Below are positions 1 to 7,799 of a DNA stretch of 64,000 nucleotides, in pieces. The notes under the pieces were generated by a model that ran no database searches, was not told the DNA's origin, and worked only from the letters and a program-made list of their open reading frames with translations. The stretch lies in contig CAMAYZ010000006.1 in the NCBI GenBank assembly GCA_945863115.1, positions 1 to 64,000 of the forward strand, given 5' to 3'. Within the stretch, counting starts at the first letter, position 1. Every line of letters begins with the position of its first letter. The stretch is from Bifidobacterium breve. Its GTDB lineage: Bacteria > Actinomycetota > Actinomycetes > Nanopelagicales > Nanopelagicaceae. The position numbers and the translations under genes were made by a program.

Positions 1-260
1 ACGCGACCTTGCTTATCTGGAACTTCATCGTGTGCGCCAGCAAACATCACGCGCATGTAATCGCGTGCTGCTTTTTCGGTGACGGGTGCTTGGCGCAGAC
101 GATCAGTAATTGAAGAAAATTCGCCGCTAGGAAAAACATATAAACAACGTTCTTGGCCTTTTGTTATTACAAGTCCATTTGCTAATTCATCTCGGAATCT
201 GGCGGGCAAAATAATGCGGCCCTTTTCATCGAGTTTGGGTTCGTGGGTGCCGAGAAACAT
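1..260 (-). CDS. mraZ: MraZ transcriptional regulator (5' part, runs off the left edge)
   Basis: The first 86 codons are present; the gene continues beyond base 1. The product begins [16 protein letters not shown], the typical MraZ opening, followed by an AbrB-like swapped-hairpin half and the start of the second half ([15 protein letters not shown]). MraZ is a DNA-binding repressor of the division and cell-wall (dcw) cluster, which presumably lies to the left. The ATG at 258-260 follows a GGGAGG Shine-Dalgarno sequence, so this message has a leader. Upstream is a run of 10-bp spaced TGG repeats that matches the MraZ operator, suggesting autoregulation. Identity is seen directly; the regulatory role follows from the family. 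Confidence 0.93.
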   Translation of the reverse strand, partial: MFLGTHEPKLDEKGRIILPARFRDELANGLVITKGQERCLYVFPSGEFSSITDRLRQAPVTEKAARDYMRVMFAGAHDEVPDKQGR

Positions 261-287
261 TTAGCCCCACCTCCCCTAATTCACGCT

Positions 288-305
288 CAAATCCCCCCGG
301 ATTTG
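288..305. other. Inverted repeat in the mraZ leader
   Basis: CAAATCC and GGATTTG (288-294 and 299-305) form a perfect 7-bp inverted repeat around a CCCC loop, between the MraZ operator and the mraZ ribosome binding site. It could fold in the leader RNA, but there is no T-run after it, so I do not call it a terminator. Function unknown. Confidence 0.4.
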
Positions 306-310
306 ATTAC

Positions 311-360
311 ATTCACCACTTTACTCCATTTCTATCCACTTTGCACCATTTTCTGCCATT
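311..360 (-). promoter_or_regulatory. MraZ operator: five TGG repeats at exact 10-bp spacing
   Basis: On the minus strand TGG occurs five times at exactly 10-bp intervals (plus-strand CCA at 316, 326, 336, 346 and 356), each followed by an A-rich spacer. Two further TGGGA copies lie upstream (CCA at 377 and 389) out of this register. Known MraZ sites are TGGG-type direct repeats with 5-nt spacers, i.e. 10-bp periodicity upstream of mraZ, so this is very likely the autoregulatory site. The location, on the mraZ side of a terminator, fits. Confidence 0.82.
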
Positions 361-402
361 TATTTCCCCCTTCCTCCCATTTCTCGTCCCAATTTTGGAC
401 AT

Positions 403-425
403 AAAAAAACCACCCAATGGGGTGG
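403..425 (-). terminator. Rho-independent terminator after the DUF3040 gene
   Basis: A 6-bp hairpin (CCACCC at 410-415 with GGGTGG at 420-425, loop AATG) is followed on the minus strand by seven T residues (403-409). It lies just past the stop of the leftward DUF3040 gene and separates it from the mraZ control region. Confidence 0.78.
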
Positions 426-448
426 CTGAGGGCAGGTTAAATTAAAGA

Positions 449-802
449 TTAATTCTCGAAGTTGCGTCGCTCCCATCGATCCTCGAGGCGTGAGCTCCAC
501 TTAGGGCGAGCGCCTTTAGGGTTCTTGAACTCAGATTTTCCAAAAGATAGGTTTGAAAGAAAGAGCACTAGGCCAGCCAGCGATACCAAGAAGCCAGCGA
601 TTCCTAGTGGAATTACCTGAGATATCAGGCCTGAGAGCAATACCAACATTCCTGCCAAAATTGATACAAATCCAAGTAGAGCACGTGAACCCCTTGGTGT
701 GCGCTCGCGGCCATTTAGCGTTGAAACTAAATGTGGATCGTCAGCAACCAGGGCAGCTTCCATCTCGGCAAGCATGCGCTTTTCGTGATCGGATAGGGCC
801 AT
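449..802 (-). CDS. DUF3040 family membrane protein
   Basis: A small actinobacterial protein of unknown function (117 residues). The N-terminus MALSDHEKRMLAEMEAAL is the DUF3040 signature, a short charged helix. Two hydrophobic segments follow (roughly residues 43-60 and 65-82) and then a basic tail. The longer in-frame start upstream is rejected: the ATG at 800-802 sits 7 nt after a TATTGT box with no Shine-Dalgarno site, the leaderless pattern seen throughout this window. The gene stands between the division cluster and the mutagenesis operon, as DUF3040 genes often do near mraZ in actinobacteria. A role in envelope or division is only a guess. Confidence 0.85.
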   Translation of the reverse strand: MALSDHEKRMLAEMEAALVADDPHLVSTLNGRERTPRGSRALLGFVSILAGMLVLLSGLISQVIPLGIAGFLVSLAGLVLFLSNLSFGKSEFKNPKGARPKWSSRLEDRWERRNFEN

Positions 803-809
803 GCCCACA

Positions 810-815
810 ACAATA
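810..815 (-). promoter_or_regulatory. -10 element of a leaderless DUF3040 transcript
   Basis: TATTGT on the minus strand ends 7 nt before the ATG, with no ribosome binding site between. It supports the internal start at 802. Confidence 0.55.
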
Positions 816-875
816 CGACAGGTAGTCAAAGTATGAAAGTCGAACCCAAGTGTTTTTGCCAGTTATAGGCAGGTT

Positions 876-2054
876 TTAAGAATCTTCTTCAATTTCATCG
901 AATAGCCGTGCTGGCCGGACGCTTCCCTGGCCAAATCGAGCGCTCGCCTTATCCATCGCCGCGGTCGCCTGGCGCCATCCGTTCTCGCGCTCTCCCAAAA
1001 CCAACTGTTCGGAGGCATCTATGCCGTCTTCTAGACCGTCAAGGCTTACTCCAACCAATCGAATCCTGGCGCGATCTAATTTGAGGCCGAGAAATAAAGC
1101 TTTGACTACTTCGAAGACTTCATGCGTTGCACTTATCGCAAGTGGAACTGTTTTTGAGCGAGAGATAGTTTTGAAATCTGCAAAGCGCACCTTTATTGAA
1201 ATGGTTCGCGCACTAAAATCTTTCTCACGCATTCGGTAAGTTGCCTTCTCGGTTAACCGTAATAGTTCTCGTAAAACAATCTCTTGATCCTCGGTGTCAG
1301 AATCAAAAGTCTCAGCAGCGCTAATTGATTTATCTACCTCTTCCGGCTCTACATCACGATAGTCGCGTCCCCAGGAAAGTTCATAAAGTGAAGCTCCGGC
1401 TGCTTCACCAAGGGCGCGGATCAAAGTTTGGCGTGGGGTGTTTGCAATATCAGCAACGGTTCGAAGTCCCAGTTTCTGAAGTTCCTCATTTGTCTTGGGC
1501 CCAACTCCCCAGATTGCATTTACTGGTAACGGGTGCAGAAATTCGAGCACTCGATCTTCGGCAATTTCCAGCATGCCATTTGGCTTACACCGTCCGGATG
1601 CGAGTTTTGCAATAAATTTTGTTGTCGCTATTCCGACCGAACAAGTTATCCCTTCACTGGCTTCTACTTTTGCCCTAATTTGTTTTGCAATTTCGCGGCC
1701 ATCACCAAGTAAACGTTTGGCGCCGGTTACATCAAGGAATGCTTCGTCCAAAGAAAGTGGTTCGACAAGTGGAGTAACTGATCTAAAAATTTCCATAATG
1801 TGCGATGAGACTTCGGAATAGCGAGACATATTTGGTGGCACAAAAATTGCATGTGGTGCCAATCGTTTTGCTCGACCCACCGGCATCGCGGCATGGATTC
1901 CGAATTTACGGGCCTCATAATTCGCTGCAGAGACAACACCACGAACTCCAGTTCCGACAACTACCGCTTTGCCTTTTAAAGCAGGGTTGTCGCGCTCTTC
2001 TACTGAAGCAAAGAAGGCATCCATATCAACATGGAGAATCGTTGACTCACTCAT
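876..2054 (-). CDS. dinB: DNA polymerase IV (Y-family translesion polymerase)
   Basis: A full-length Y-family polymerase of 392 residues. The catalytic metal ligands are intact: HVDMDAFFASVE (D10, D12) and SLDEAFLDV (D103, E104). Helix-hairpin-helix and little-finger regions follow, and a QLVLGE stretch near residue 350 may be a sliding-clamp contact. The start ATG overlaps the TGA stop of the dnaE2 gene upstream (ATGA), so the two are translationally coupled. In many actinobacteria this position beside dnaE2 is held by ImuB, which lacks catalytic residues; here the partner looks catalytically competent. As last gene of the LexA-controlled operon it should be induced by DNA damage. Confidence 0.93.
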   Translation of the reverse strand: MSESTILHVDMDAFFASVEERDNPALKGKAVVVGTGVRGVVSAANYEARKFGIHAAMPVGRAKRLAPHAIFVPPNMSRYSEVSSHIMEIFRSVTPLVEPLSLDEAFLDVTGAKRLLGDGREIAKQIRAKVEASEGITCSVGIATTKFIAKLASGRCKPNGMLEIAEDRVLEFLHPLPVNAIWGVGPKTNEELQKLGLRTVADIANTPRQTLIRALGEAAGASLYELSWGRDYRDVEPEEVDKSISAAETFDSDTEDQEIVLRELLRLTEKATYRMREKDFSARTISIKVRFADFKTISRSKTVPLAISATHEVFEVVKALFLGLKLDRARIRLVGVSLDGLEDGIDASEQLVLGERENGWRQATAAMDKASARFGQGSVRPARLFDEIEEDS

Positions 2055-5000
2055 GTTGTGCTGGCTCCATAAACTGCGAGATTACGCCACTTTTCGTGAG
2101 AATTTGCTAACTCCCACGCACCAGTTCCAAGAAGTGAAATTCCTCTTGGGCCAGTTCGGCGAATTTCACCGCGGACTAAAAACAGCCAAGAATTTCGTAG
2201 CACTGCCGCAAAATCGGTCTGCTTATCTTCGAAGAAAGTTATGTCATTGCAGCCATAGCCATCGTCAATAGTTAAGAACATTACTCGTCGACCAGAACGG
2301 ACTGGTGGGGTTTGAAGTGCAAGCTTCACGCCAGCAACCAAAACTGATGTTCCAGAGCGATGCTTAATTAAATCGCAAGAACGCACTGCCCCAATCTTGT
2401 TTAAGAAGTCGCCATAAAATTCGAGTAAATGGCTAGATACATCCATACCCAAAATATCTATCTCATTTCTAACCTGTTCACTTGCCGTTATATCTGGCAG
2501 GCCACTTGGTTCAAATTTTTCTGGCTGCAATTCAAAGCTCATCTGGTTCTGACTAGTAGCGCTCTTTGACCCAGCTAGGCGATATAAATCCTGCAGGTGA
2601 AGTGATAAATCGCGGCGATTGATATTTGATGTTGAAAGTTTATGAAGATCATCGAATGCGCCAATCATCAATAATGACTCGGTAGTTGGGCGACTTGCGC
2701 CAGAGCGATAAACAAAGTCGGCTAAATCTAAATATGGGCGCCCCGAAATTATGCTTTTAATTTCTTTGCCATCAATTCCATCAATATCACTTAGCGCCAT
2801 CCGAATTGCAAAGCCTCTGGCATCTGGAAGTTTTAGTTCGGCTCCAGAACTTAAAACATTTGGCGCAAGATATGGCGCTCTAGTAATTTTTGAACTCTTC
2901 TCGACCCGATAAGTAGCATCTGATAAATTCACATCAATTGGTGCAATTTGAATTCCCCACTGCCGTGCTTCATCCAAGATAACGCGCTTTGGATACATGC
3001 CTGGTTCGTGCGTTAAGACACCTGCCAAGAATGCAGCGGTGTGATGAGTTTTCAGCCAAGATGATTGATAAGTCGGAAGTGCGAATGCGGCAGCATGCGC
3101 TTTGCAGAAACCAAATGATGCAAAGGCGCGCAAGATCTCCCAAACTTCTGTGACAACGACAGTGGTGTAACCGCGAGCAAGGGCGGCTGGATAAAACCAG
3201 TCGCAGACCGTTTGTTGATTAGCGATATCGCCTAATTGGCGCCGCTTCTCATCGGATTCAGCCAGCGATATTCCAGTCATTACCGAGATGATTCGAATAA
3301 CTTGTTCGTGAAAAACAACTACGCCTTCAGTCTCAGACAAAATATCTTCGAGGTCGTCGTGAATTATTGGTCGAACTCGCAAGCCATGTCTGGTTGCAAG
3401 AAATGGCGTGATCATGTCGCTCTTAACTGGGCCCGGACGGAAGAGAGAGATATCAATAATTAAATCGTTGAAAGTTTCTGGTGCAAATTTTCCGACAAGC
3501 TCGCGCTGTCCTGGACTTTCAATCTGAAATATTCCTAAGGTCCGAGTTGATTTAATTAAATCAAAAGTGGCGTGATCATCTAAAGCAATCTCATCGATAT
3601 CAATTGGAGCGCCCTCAATTCGCTCAATCTCAGAGAGCGTATAAGAAATTGCCGATTGCATTCGAACACCAAGAACATCTAACTTAAGCAACCCAATCGC
3701 TTCGACATCATCCTTGTCGAATTGGACCATGGGATATCCACTTGCATTCATCTGTTGTGGTGCGTAATCCCCCAGCCCTAAATCTGATAAAACAATTGCA
3801 CATGGGTGCATCGATAAATGTCTGGGCAGCGAATCTAAGCGACCAGCAAGTTCAATGGCCATCTTTAGGATTGGAGTATTTAGATTTAAATCTTTTAGTT
3901 CGGGCAAGTTAGCCAGCGCCTTTGGGATATTGCTAGATCTAATATGCGGCATTGATTTTGCAATTAAATCAATCTCTATCGGGGATATTCCAAGGGCGGC
4001 GCCAACATCTCTAATCGCATGGCGGGATCGATAAGTTTCAACCATCGAAACTGTTGCGCAACGTTGGCCATACTTCTCAAAGATTGCATCATAAATTTCT
4101 AACCGCCTGGCAGATTCAACATCAATATCAATATCTGGCAGCTCGCCTCGAAGTGGCGAACAGAAACGTTCCATTAACAAGCCATGCGTTATTGGCTCGA
4201 CACCAGATATTCCAAGCACATGGCAGATCAGTGAACCGGCGCCACTTCCCCGAGCTGCGACTCGAATCCCTTTGCTGCGCGCTAGATCGGTGATATCTGC
4301 AACTGTTAGAAAATAAGATTCATAACCAAGAGTCCGAATCGCACTTAACTCTTCCTCTAACCGACTTGCTGCAACAACTGATTTTGAACCAACATATCTG
4401 CGAGATAAACCAGCTTCACATCTAGAGCGCAGTTGTGTTGCAAGTTCGCTGTGATTCGTGGCCCCAAGTGCAGCAGCATCAGGTAAATGAATAGCCCCAA
4501 TACCAACATCTTTTCGTGGTGAAAGAAGTGCGCGCTCCGCCCAATCCCTAGTTGTGTTTAATAACAATCGGCCATCGCGTTCGCCAGCAAGCCGAGAAAT
4601 TTCATCTGCCAAATAACCCATCTGCGAACTATCTTTAAAGTAAGCCTCGCTATTCTGGCGGCTTACGCTCTTATTGCTTAATGGAACTAACTTTCGGGCT
4701 GCATCCAAAACATCAGCAACTGGACCATCATCGCGATCCAACATTCGTACTGCATTACTTAAAATTGCAGGGATGTGGTTATCTCTGGCAAAGCCCAGTA
4801 TTCGCGCTGCATGCGAGGTCGAGAATTGGGCATCGCCTCGAGTTAAATGCGAAACACATTCCAGCCCTTGATCAGCAAATAGTTCACGAGTTGAGTTAAA
4901 TATCGAAAGCGCCTCGGCACCTTTGCGAGCAGCAATTGTCGAAGCCAACTGTGACTCTGGACCATGTAGCACAAGTAAATTTCTAGAGTATTGGCTAAAG

Positions 5001-5335
5001 CGTTCTAGCAAAGCATGAGTTAATAAACTCTCGCTATTATCTAGATTTACCGCTGTTACTAATCGATAAAGTGAATCTAGATGTCCACCTTGAGCAAGAA
5101 GAGTGATGCGATATTTCTTCTGAACAAAACTTAAATTGATGCCAAGAATTGGCGCGATGCCATTTGCTTCACAGCTTTTAGCAAATCGAATTGCACCTGC
5201 CATCGTGTTTATGTCAGTAAGTGCGAGCGCAGACATTTCAAATTCGGCTGCGCGTTCTACTAATTGATCAGCATGGGCGGTTCCGTATTTAAATGAGTAG
5301 CCGCTAGCAACGCGTAGATGAGTAAAGCTCTTCAT
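2051..5335 (-). CDS. dnaE2: DnaE2-type error-prone DNA polymerase III alpha subunit
   Basis: A C-family polymerase of 1094 residues. Palm aspartates are present: PDIDID (D401, D403) and LKLDVLG (D553), with ARGSGAGS at 361-368 before them. The N-terminal PHP domain is degenerate: it reads HLRVAS (H6, R8, A10) and TDIN at 40-43, without the histidines needed for PHP exonuclease activity. The C-terminus has an OB-fold (GVKLALQTP, MFLTIDD) of the DnaE2 kind. The length is nearer DnaE2 (about 1050-1100) than replicative DnaE1 (about 1170). It starts 3 bp after the DUF6504 gene and overlaps dinB, so it is the middle gene of a damage-inducible mutagenesis operon. DnaE2 rather than DnaE1 is inferred from length, domain form and neighbours. 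Confidence 0.88.
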   Translation of the reverse strand: MKSFTHLRVASGYSFKYGTAHADQLVERAAEFEMSALALTDINTMAGAIRFAKSCEANGIAPILGINLSFVQKKYRITLLAQGGHLDSLYRLVTAVNLDNSESLLTHALLERFSQYSRNLLVLHGPESQLASTIAARKGAEALSIFNSTRELFADQGLECVSHLTRGDAQFSTSHAARILGFARDNHIPAILSNAVRMLDRDDGPVADVLDAARKLVPLSNKSVSRQNSEAYFKDSSQMGYLADEISRLAGERDGRLLLNTTRDWAERALLSPRKDVGIGAIHLPDAAALGATNHSELATQLRSRCEAGLSRRYVGSKSVVAASRLEEELSAIRTLGYESYFLTVADITDLARSKGIRVAARGSGAGSLICHVLGISGVEPITHGLLMERFCSPLRGELPDIDIDVESARRLEIYDAIFEKYGQRCATVSMVETYRSRHAIRDVGAALGISPIEIDLIAKSMPHIRSSNIPKALANLPELKDLNLNTPILKMAIELAGRLDSLPRHLSMHPCAIVLSDLGLGDYAPQQMNASGYPMVQFDKDDVEAIGLLKLDVLGVRMQSAISYTLSEIERIEGAPIDIDEIALDDHATFDLIKSTRTLGIFQIESPGQRELVGKFAPETFNDLIIDISLFRPGPVKSDMITPFLATRHGLRVRPIIHDDLEDILSETEGVVVFHEQVIRIISVMTGISLAESDEKRRQLGDIANQQTVCDWFYPAALARGYTTVVVTEVWEILRAFASFGFCKAHAAAFALPTYQSSWLKTHHTAAFLAGVLTHEPGMYPKRVILDEARQWGIQIAPIDVNLSDATYRVEKSSKITRAPYLAPNVLSSGAELKLPDARGFAIRMALSDIDGIDGKEIKSIISGRPYLDLADFVYRSGASRPTTESLLMIGAFDDLHKLSTSNINRRDLSLHLQDLYRLAGSKSATSQNQMSFELQPEKFEPSGLPDITASEQVRNEIDILGMDVSSHLLEFYGDFLNKIGAVRSCDLIKHRSGTSVLVAGVKLALQTPPVRSGRRVMFLTIDDGYGCNDITFFEDKQTDFAAVLRNSWLFLVRGEIRRTGPRGISLLGTGAWELANSHEKWRNLAVYGASTT

Positions 5336-5338
5336 GTT

Positions 5339-5665
5339 TTACAGCGGCCGAGATGTTGGGCGGATCAACCAAGTTTTTGTTACTTCATCTAATTCGATTT
5401 CAAAGGTTGTTAAAGCACCTTCAGGCGCTGCTTCTACTCGCCAGATTGCGCGAGCGCCATCATCGAAGATCGTTGATTCGGTTACGCGATTCTTGCCATC
5501 ACTTATGCGATTCCACCAGCCACCAGATTCACGCCATCTCGAAACGATTGCATGGATATGAAACTTGCGACCGTTGTAGATGAACTCAATTGGTTCACCT
5601 TCTGGGGCAAGCACGCGAGCACCCGCAGGGCTGGCTGGATTCTGGGTTATGGCTTCTTCGAACAT
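5339..5665 (-). CDS. DUF6504 family protein, first gene of the mutagenesis operon
   Basis: A small protein (108 residues from the chosen start) with a conserved core, PIEFIYNGRKFHIHAIV, then WRESGGWWNRISD and a C-terminal region ending in WLIRP. DUF6504 proteins are commonly encoded beside imuB or dnaE2 in actinobacteria; their biochemical role is not known. The ATG at 5663-5665 lies inside a LexA box, 8 nt after a TATCTT -10 element, implying a leaderless message. A GTG at 5612-5614 is an alternative start. The gene ends 3 bp before dnaE2. By association it should act with the translesion polymerases, for example as a fold-stabilising or recruiting subunit; that is inference. Confidence 0.82.
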   Translation of the reverse strand: MFEEAITQNPASPAGARVLAPEGEPIEFIYNGRKFHIHAIVSRWRESGGWWNRISDGKNRVTESTIFDDGARAIWRVEAAPEGALTTFEIELDEVTKTWLIRPTSRPL

Positions 5666-5674
5666 ATGTTCGAA
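5657..5674. promoter_or_regulatory. LexA (SOS) box
   Basis: TTCGAACATATGTTCGAA is a perfect 18-bp palindrome containing TCGAAC-N4-GTTCGA, the actinobacterial LexA consensus. It starts at the edge of the -10 element and covers the predicted transcription start and first codons of the DUF6504 gene, so bound LexA would block initiation of the whole DUF6504-dnaE2-dinB operon. Confidence 0.9.
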
Positions 5675-5702
5675 AGATAACCGCCTCCCCTGACAGGCGC
5701 AA
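5674..5702 (-). promoter_or_regulatory. Promoter of the mutagenesis operon
   Basis: On the minus strand a TTGCGC -35 box (5697-5702) and a TATCTT -10 box (5674-5679) are separated by 17 bp. The predicted transcript starts almost at the ATG of the DUF6504 gene and inside the LexA box. Confidence 0.65.
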
Positions 5703-5744
5703 GTAAGGCCAGGTTTTTGCCCCCAAGGTGGCACGATCTGCCGT

Positions 5745-6494
5745 ATGGAAATTGCGCTCGCCCTCATCGCAGGTGTGTTTATCGGCTCAGTCCTTGGCTT
5801 CATCGGCGCAGGTGGCGCAATGCTTACAGTCCCGATTCTGATCTATCTATTTAATTTCACACCAGTTCATGCAACTACCGCTGCCCTGTTGGTTGTATTT
5901 CTTGCCGCTGCATTTGGTCTAGTCCCCAAAATAAAGGCTGGCGATGTTCAAATCAAAATCGCGCTTTCCATTTGGTCACTCGGTTTAATAACAAACCTTG
6001 GTGGCGCAATTGTTGCAAGGCACCTATCTGATGCTTTCATAATCACCGGGTTTTCAATCATCCTGGTTTTAGCTGGGCTTTCGATGCTTCGCGCGCCAAT
6101 AACAGAGCGCACCGAGAAGAAGATTCCAATTATCGCCTTAGTTCCGCTCTCTTTGGTTATAGGTTCGATGACCGGAATCTTTGGTATCGGTGGCGGCTTT
6201 CTTGCAATCCCGATACTTGTAATTTTCTTTCACACCCCGCAAATTAAAGCAGCCGGAACTTCACTCTTTATTATTGCGATTAACTGCCTTACAGCTCTGC
6301 TTGGACGTCAGTATTTATGGCAAGAAATTGATTGGAAGATTCCAGTCATAATCTCGATCTCAGCAATAATTATTTCGATCTTTGGCTCTCACCACAGTTC
6401 TAAAGTTCCAACTGCGATACTTCGTAAATCCTTCGCCTACTTGCTCTTTGCTATTGCAGCATTTTCAATCCTAGAAACCTGGGTTATTTCCTAA
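5745..6494 (+). CDS. TSUP family permease (TauE/SafE type)
   Basis: A polytopic membrane protein of 249 residues with about eight hydrophobic segments and two related halves. Each half carries a glycine-rich loop: FIGAGGAMLTVPIL near residue 20 and GIFGIGGGFLAIPIL near residue 145. These are hallmarks of the TSUP (DUF81) family, which moves sulfite, sulfoacetate or other organic sulfur anions across the cytoplasmic membrane. The substrate cannot be read from sequence. It diverges from the mutagenesis operon across an 80-bp gap, and its 3' end overlaps the convergent copC-like gene by 11 bp. Confidence 0.85.
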   Translation: MEIALALIAGVFIGSVLGFIGAGGAMLTVPILIYLFNFTPVHATTAALLVVFLAAAFGLVPKIKAGDVQIKIALSIWSLGLITNLGGAIVARHLSDAFIITGFSIILVLAGLSMLRAPITERTEKKIPIIALVPLSLVIGSMTGIFGIGGGFLAIPILVIFFHTPQIKAAGTSLFIIAINCLTALLGRQYLWQEIDWKIPVIISISAIIISIFGSHHSSKVPTAILRKSFAYLLFAIAAFSILETWVIS

Positions 6495-6864
6495 CCGTAA
6501 AAGTCAAGAATGAAGAGACTGGATGTCCATCTTCAGAAACTACGCGCCACGAAACTTTAATCTTTCCAGTAGCACTGCGATCTTTGATATTAACGCCGAC
6601 CCTGGTGCCACTAACGAAAGCTTTTCCGTCACTTAGCTCTCGTCCCTTACTGTTTTTAACAGTTAAGAAATTAGTCTGCTTATCCGCAATCGTTATTAAA
6701 TCGCCATCAAATTCCACCCAAACAAGCTTCGGCATCTTTGAAAGAGTTGAGCCAGCCTTTGGATTTGATGAAACAAATTGCCCATGAGCCTCTGCCCAGC
6801 TTGGGATAAGAGCTAAAGAAGTTGCAATAAGAATAGTGAGCAAACTTGAGGTGAACTTGCGCAT
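6484..6864 (-). CDS. CopC-domain exported copper-binding protein
   Basis: 126 residues starting with a signal peptide (MRKFTSSLLTILIATSLAL..., cleavage probably after AEA, leaving His as mature residue 1). The mature part reads HGQFVSSNPKAGSTLSKMP and ends SEDGHPVSSFLTFTVRK, the CopC fold with the N-terminal His and the DGHP motif used for Cu(II) binding. It lacks the YcnJ/CopD membrane domain, so it is a stand-alone extracytoplasmic domain. Copper sequestration or delivery is the family role; no copper transporter lies nearby. Confidence 0.85.
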   Translation of the reverse strand: MRKFTSSLLTILIATSLALIPSWAEAHGQFVSSNPKAGSTLSKMPKLVWVEFDGDLITIADKQTNFLTVKNSKGRELSDGKAFVSGTRVGVNIKDRSATGKIKVSWRVVSEDGHPVSSFLTFTVRK

Positions 6865-6892
6865 ATTTGAAGGCTATCAAAGTATTTAGCAA

Positions 6893-6898
6893 TACGAT
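6893..6898 (+). promoter_or_regulatory. -10 element of a leaderless arsC transcript
   Basis: TACGAT ends 6 nt before the ATG of the ArsC-type gene; there is no Shine-Dalgarno sequence between them. Confidence 0.6.
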
Positions 6899-6904
6899 AA
6901 CCAC

Positions 6905-7294
6905 ATGCCTTCAGTCCTATTCGTTTGTGTACACAATGCTGGTCGATCTCAGATGGCTGCCGGATTTATGACAGCACTCTCTGGTGGAAAAGTTGAAGTT
7001 CTCTCCGCAGGTTCTGCGCCAAAAGATTCCATTAATCCCATCGCGGTTGAAGCGATGGCTGAAGTTGGAATTGATATTGCAAATAACGTTCCTAAAGTTC
7101 TTACAACTGAAGCCGTTCAACAATCTGATGTGGTTATAACAATGGGCTGCGGTGATACTTGTCCGTTCTTCCCAGGAAAGCGATATGAGGATTGGGTTCT
7201 AGAGGATCCGGCAGGGCAAGGAATTGAGCCGGTCCGCGTGATTAGAGATGAAATTAAGAAGCGAGTGGAAGATTTACTCAAAGAAATAATCTAG
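6905..7294 (+). CDS. arsC: ArsC-type low-molecular-weight phosphatase fold, arsenate reductase family
   Basis: 129 residues of the LMW protein tyrosine phosphatase fold. The P-loop is C8-VHNAG-R14-S (CX5R) and the catalytic Asp lies in WVLEDP near the C-terminus. The start VLFVCVHNAGRSQMA and the segment TMGCGDTCPFFPG (C82, C86) are typical of arsenate reductases linked to thioredoxin or mycothiol rather than true tyrosine phosphatases. No arsenite exporter or ArsR is adjacent. The reductant is uncertain: mycothiol would be expected in actinobacteria. It is first in the rightward run that continues with ybaK and carotenoid genes. Confidence 0.85.
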   Translation: MPSVLFVCVHNAGRSQMAAGFMTALSGGKVEVLSAGSAPKDSINPIAVEAMAEVGIDIANNVPKVLTTEAVQQSDVVITMGCGDTCPFFPGKRYEDWVLEDPAGQGIEPVRVIRDEIKKRVEDLLKEII

Positions 7295-7301
7295 TTTCAT
7301 C

Positions 7302-7307
7302 TAAAGT
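7302..7307 (+). promoter_or_regulatory. -10 element of a leaderless ybaK transcript
   Basis: TAAAGT ends 6 nt before the ATG of the YbaK-type gene. This suggests an own promoter for ybaK and the coupled carotenoid genes behind it. Confidence 0.55.
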
Positions 7308-7313
7308 AGCGCT

Positions 7314-7799
7314 ATGGAAAATGTTCTCCAAAATCCTTCAGTTCAACGAGTCTCTGCAAAGCTAAAGGAACTTGGCGTTGGTGGTGAAGTTCATGTTCTC
7401 TCTGATAGCGCACGCACAGCACAAGAAGCGGCAGATGCTTTAGGCATATTGGTTGGTCAAGTAGCTTCATCAATTGTCTTTAAACTCGATGACGAATCAC
7501 CTTTGTTGGTAATCACAAGTGGTCGCCATCGCGTTGATACTAAATTGGTTGCCGAAAAACTGGGCGTTGCAAAATTGCACCGCGTAGATGCCGATTACGT
7601 GAAAGAGAAATCAGGCTTTTCTATTGGGGGCGTATCCCCTGTGGGTTGGGTCAGTCAAGCAACTATTTTGATTGATGAAGCCCTTAACGATTATGAAGTT
7701 GTCTGGGCAGCCGCCGGTCATCCGCATTCGGTTTATCCAACAACATATTCCGAACTTATTAAATGCACTGGTGCTAAACCTATGGTTGTTGGGGATTAA
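7314..7799 (+). CDS. YbaK/EbsC family aminoacyl-tRNA deacylase
   Basis: A 161-residue stand-alone editing domain related to the prolyl-tRNA synthetase INS domain. Visible signatures are the SSIVFK strand with Lys, LLVITSGRHRVD, and the IGGVSPVGW loop that corresponds to the GxxPxG substrate loop. The family hydrolyses mischarged tRNA (Cys- or Ala-tRNA(Pro)) in the cytoplasm. The stop TAA overlaps the ATG of the next gene (TAATG), so it is cotranslated with the CrtA-like gene; a functional link to pigments is not evident. Confidence 0.88.
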   Translation: MENVLQNPSVQRVSAKLKELGVGGEVHVLSDSARTAQEAADALGILVGQVASSIVFKLDDESPLLVITSGRHRVDTKLVAEKLGVAKLHRVDADYVKEKSGFSIGGVSPVGWVSQATILIDEALNDYEVVWAAAGHPHSVYPTTYSELIKCTGAKPMVVGD

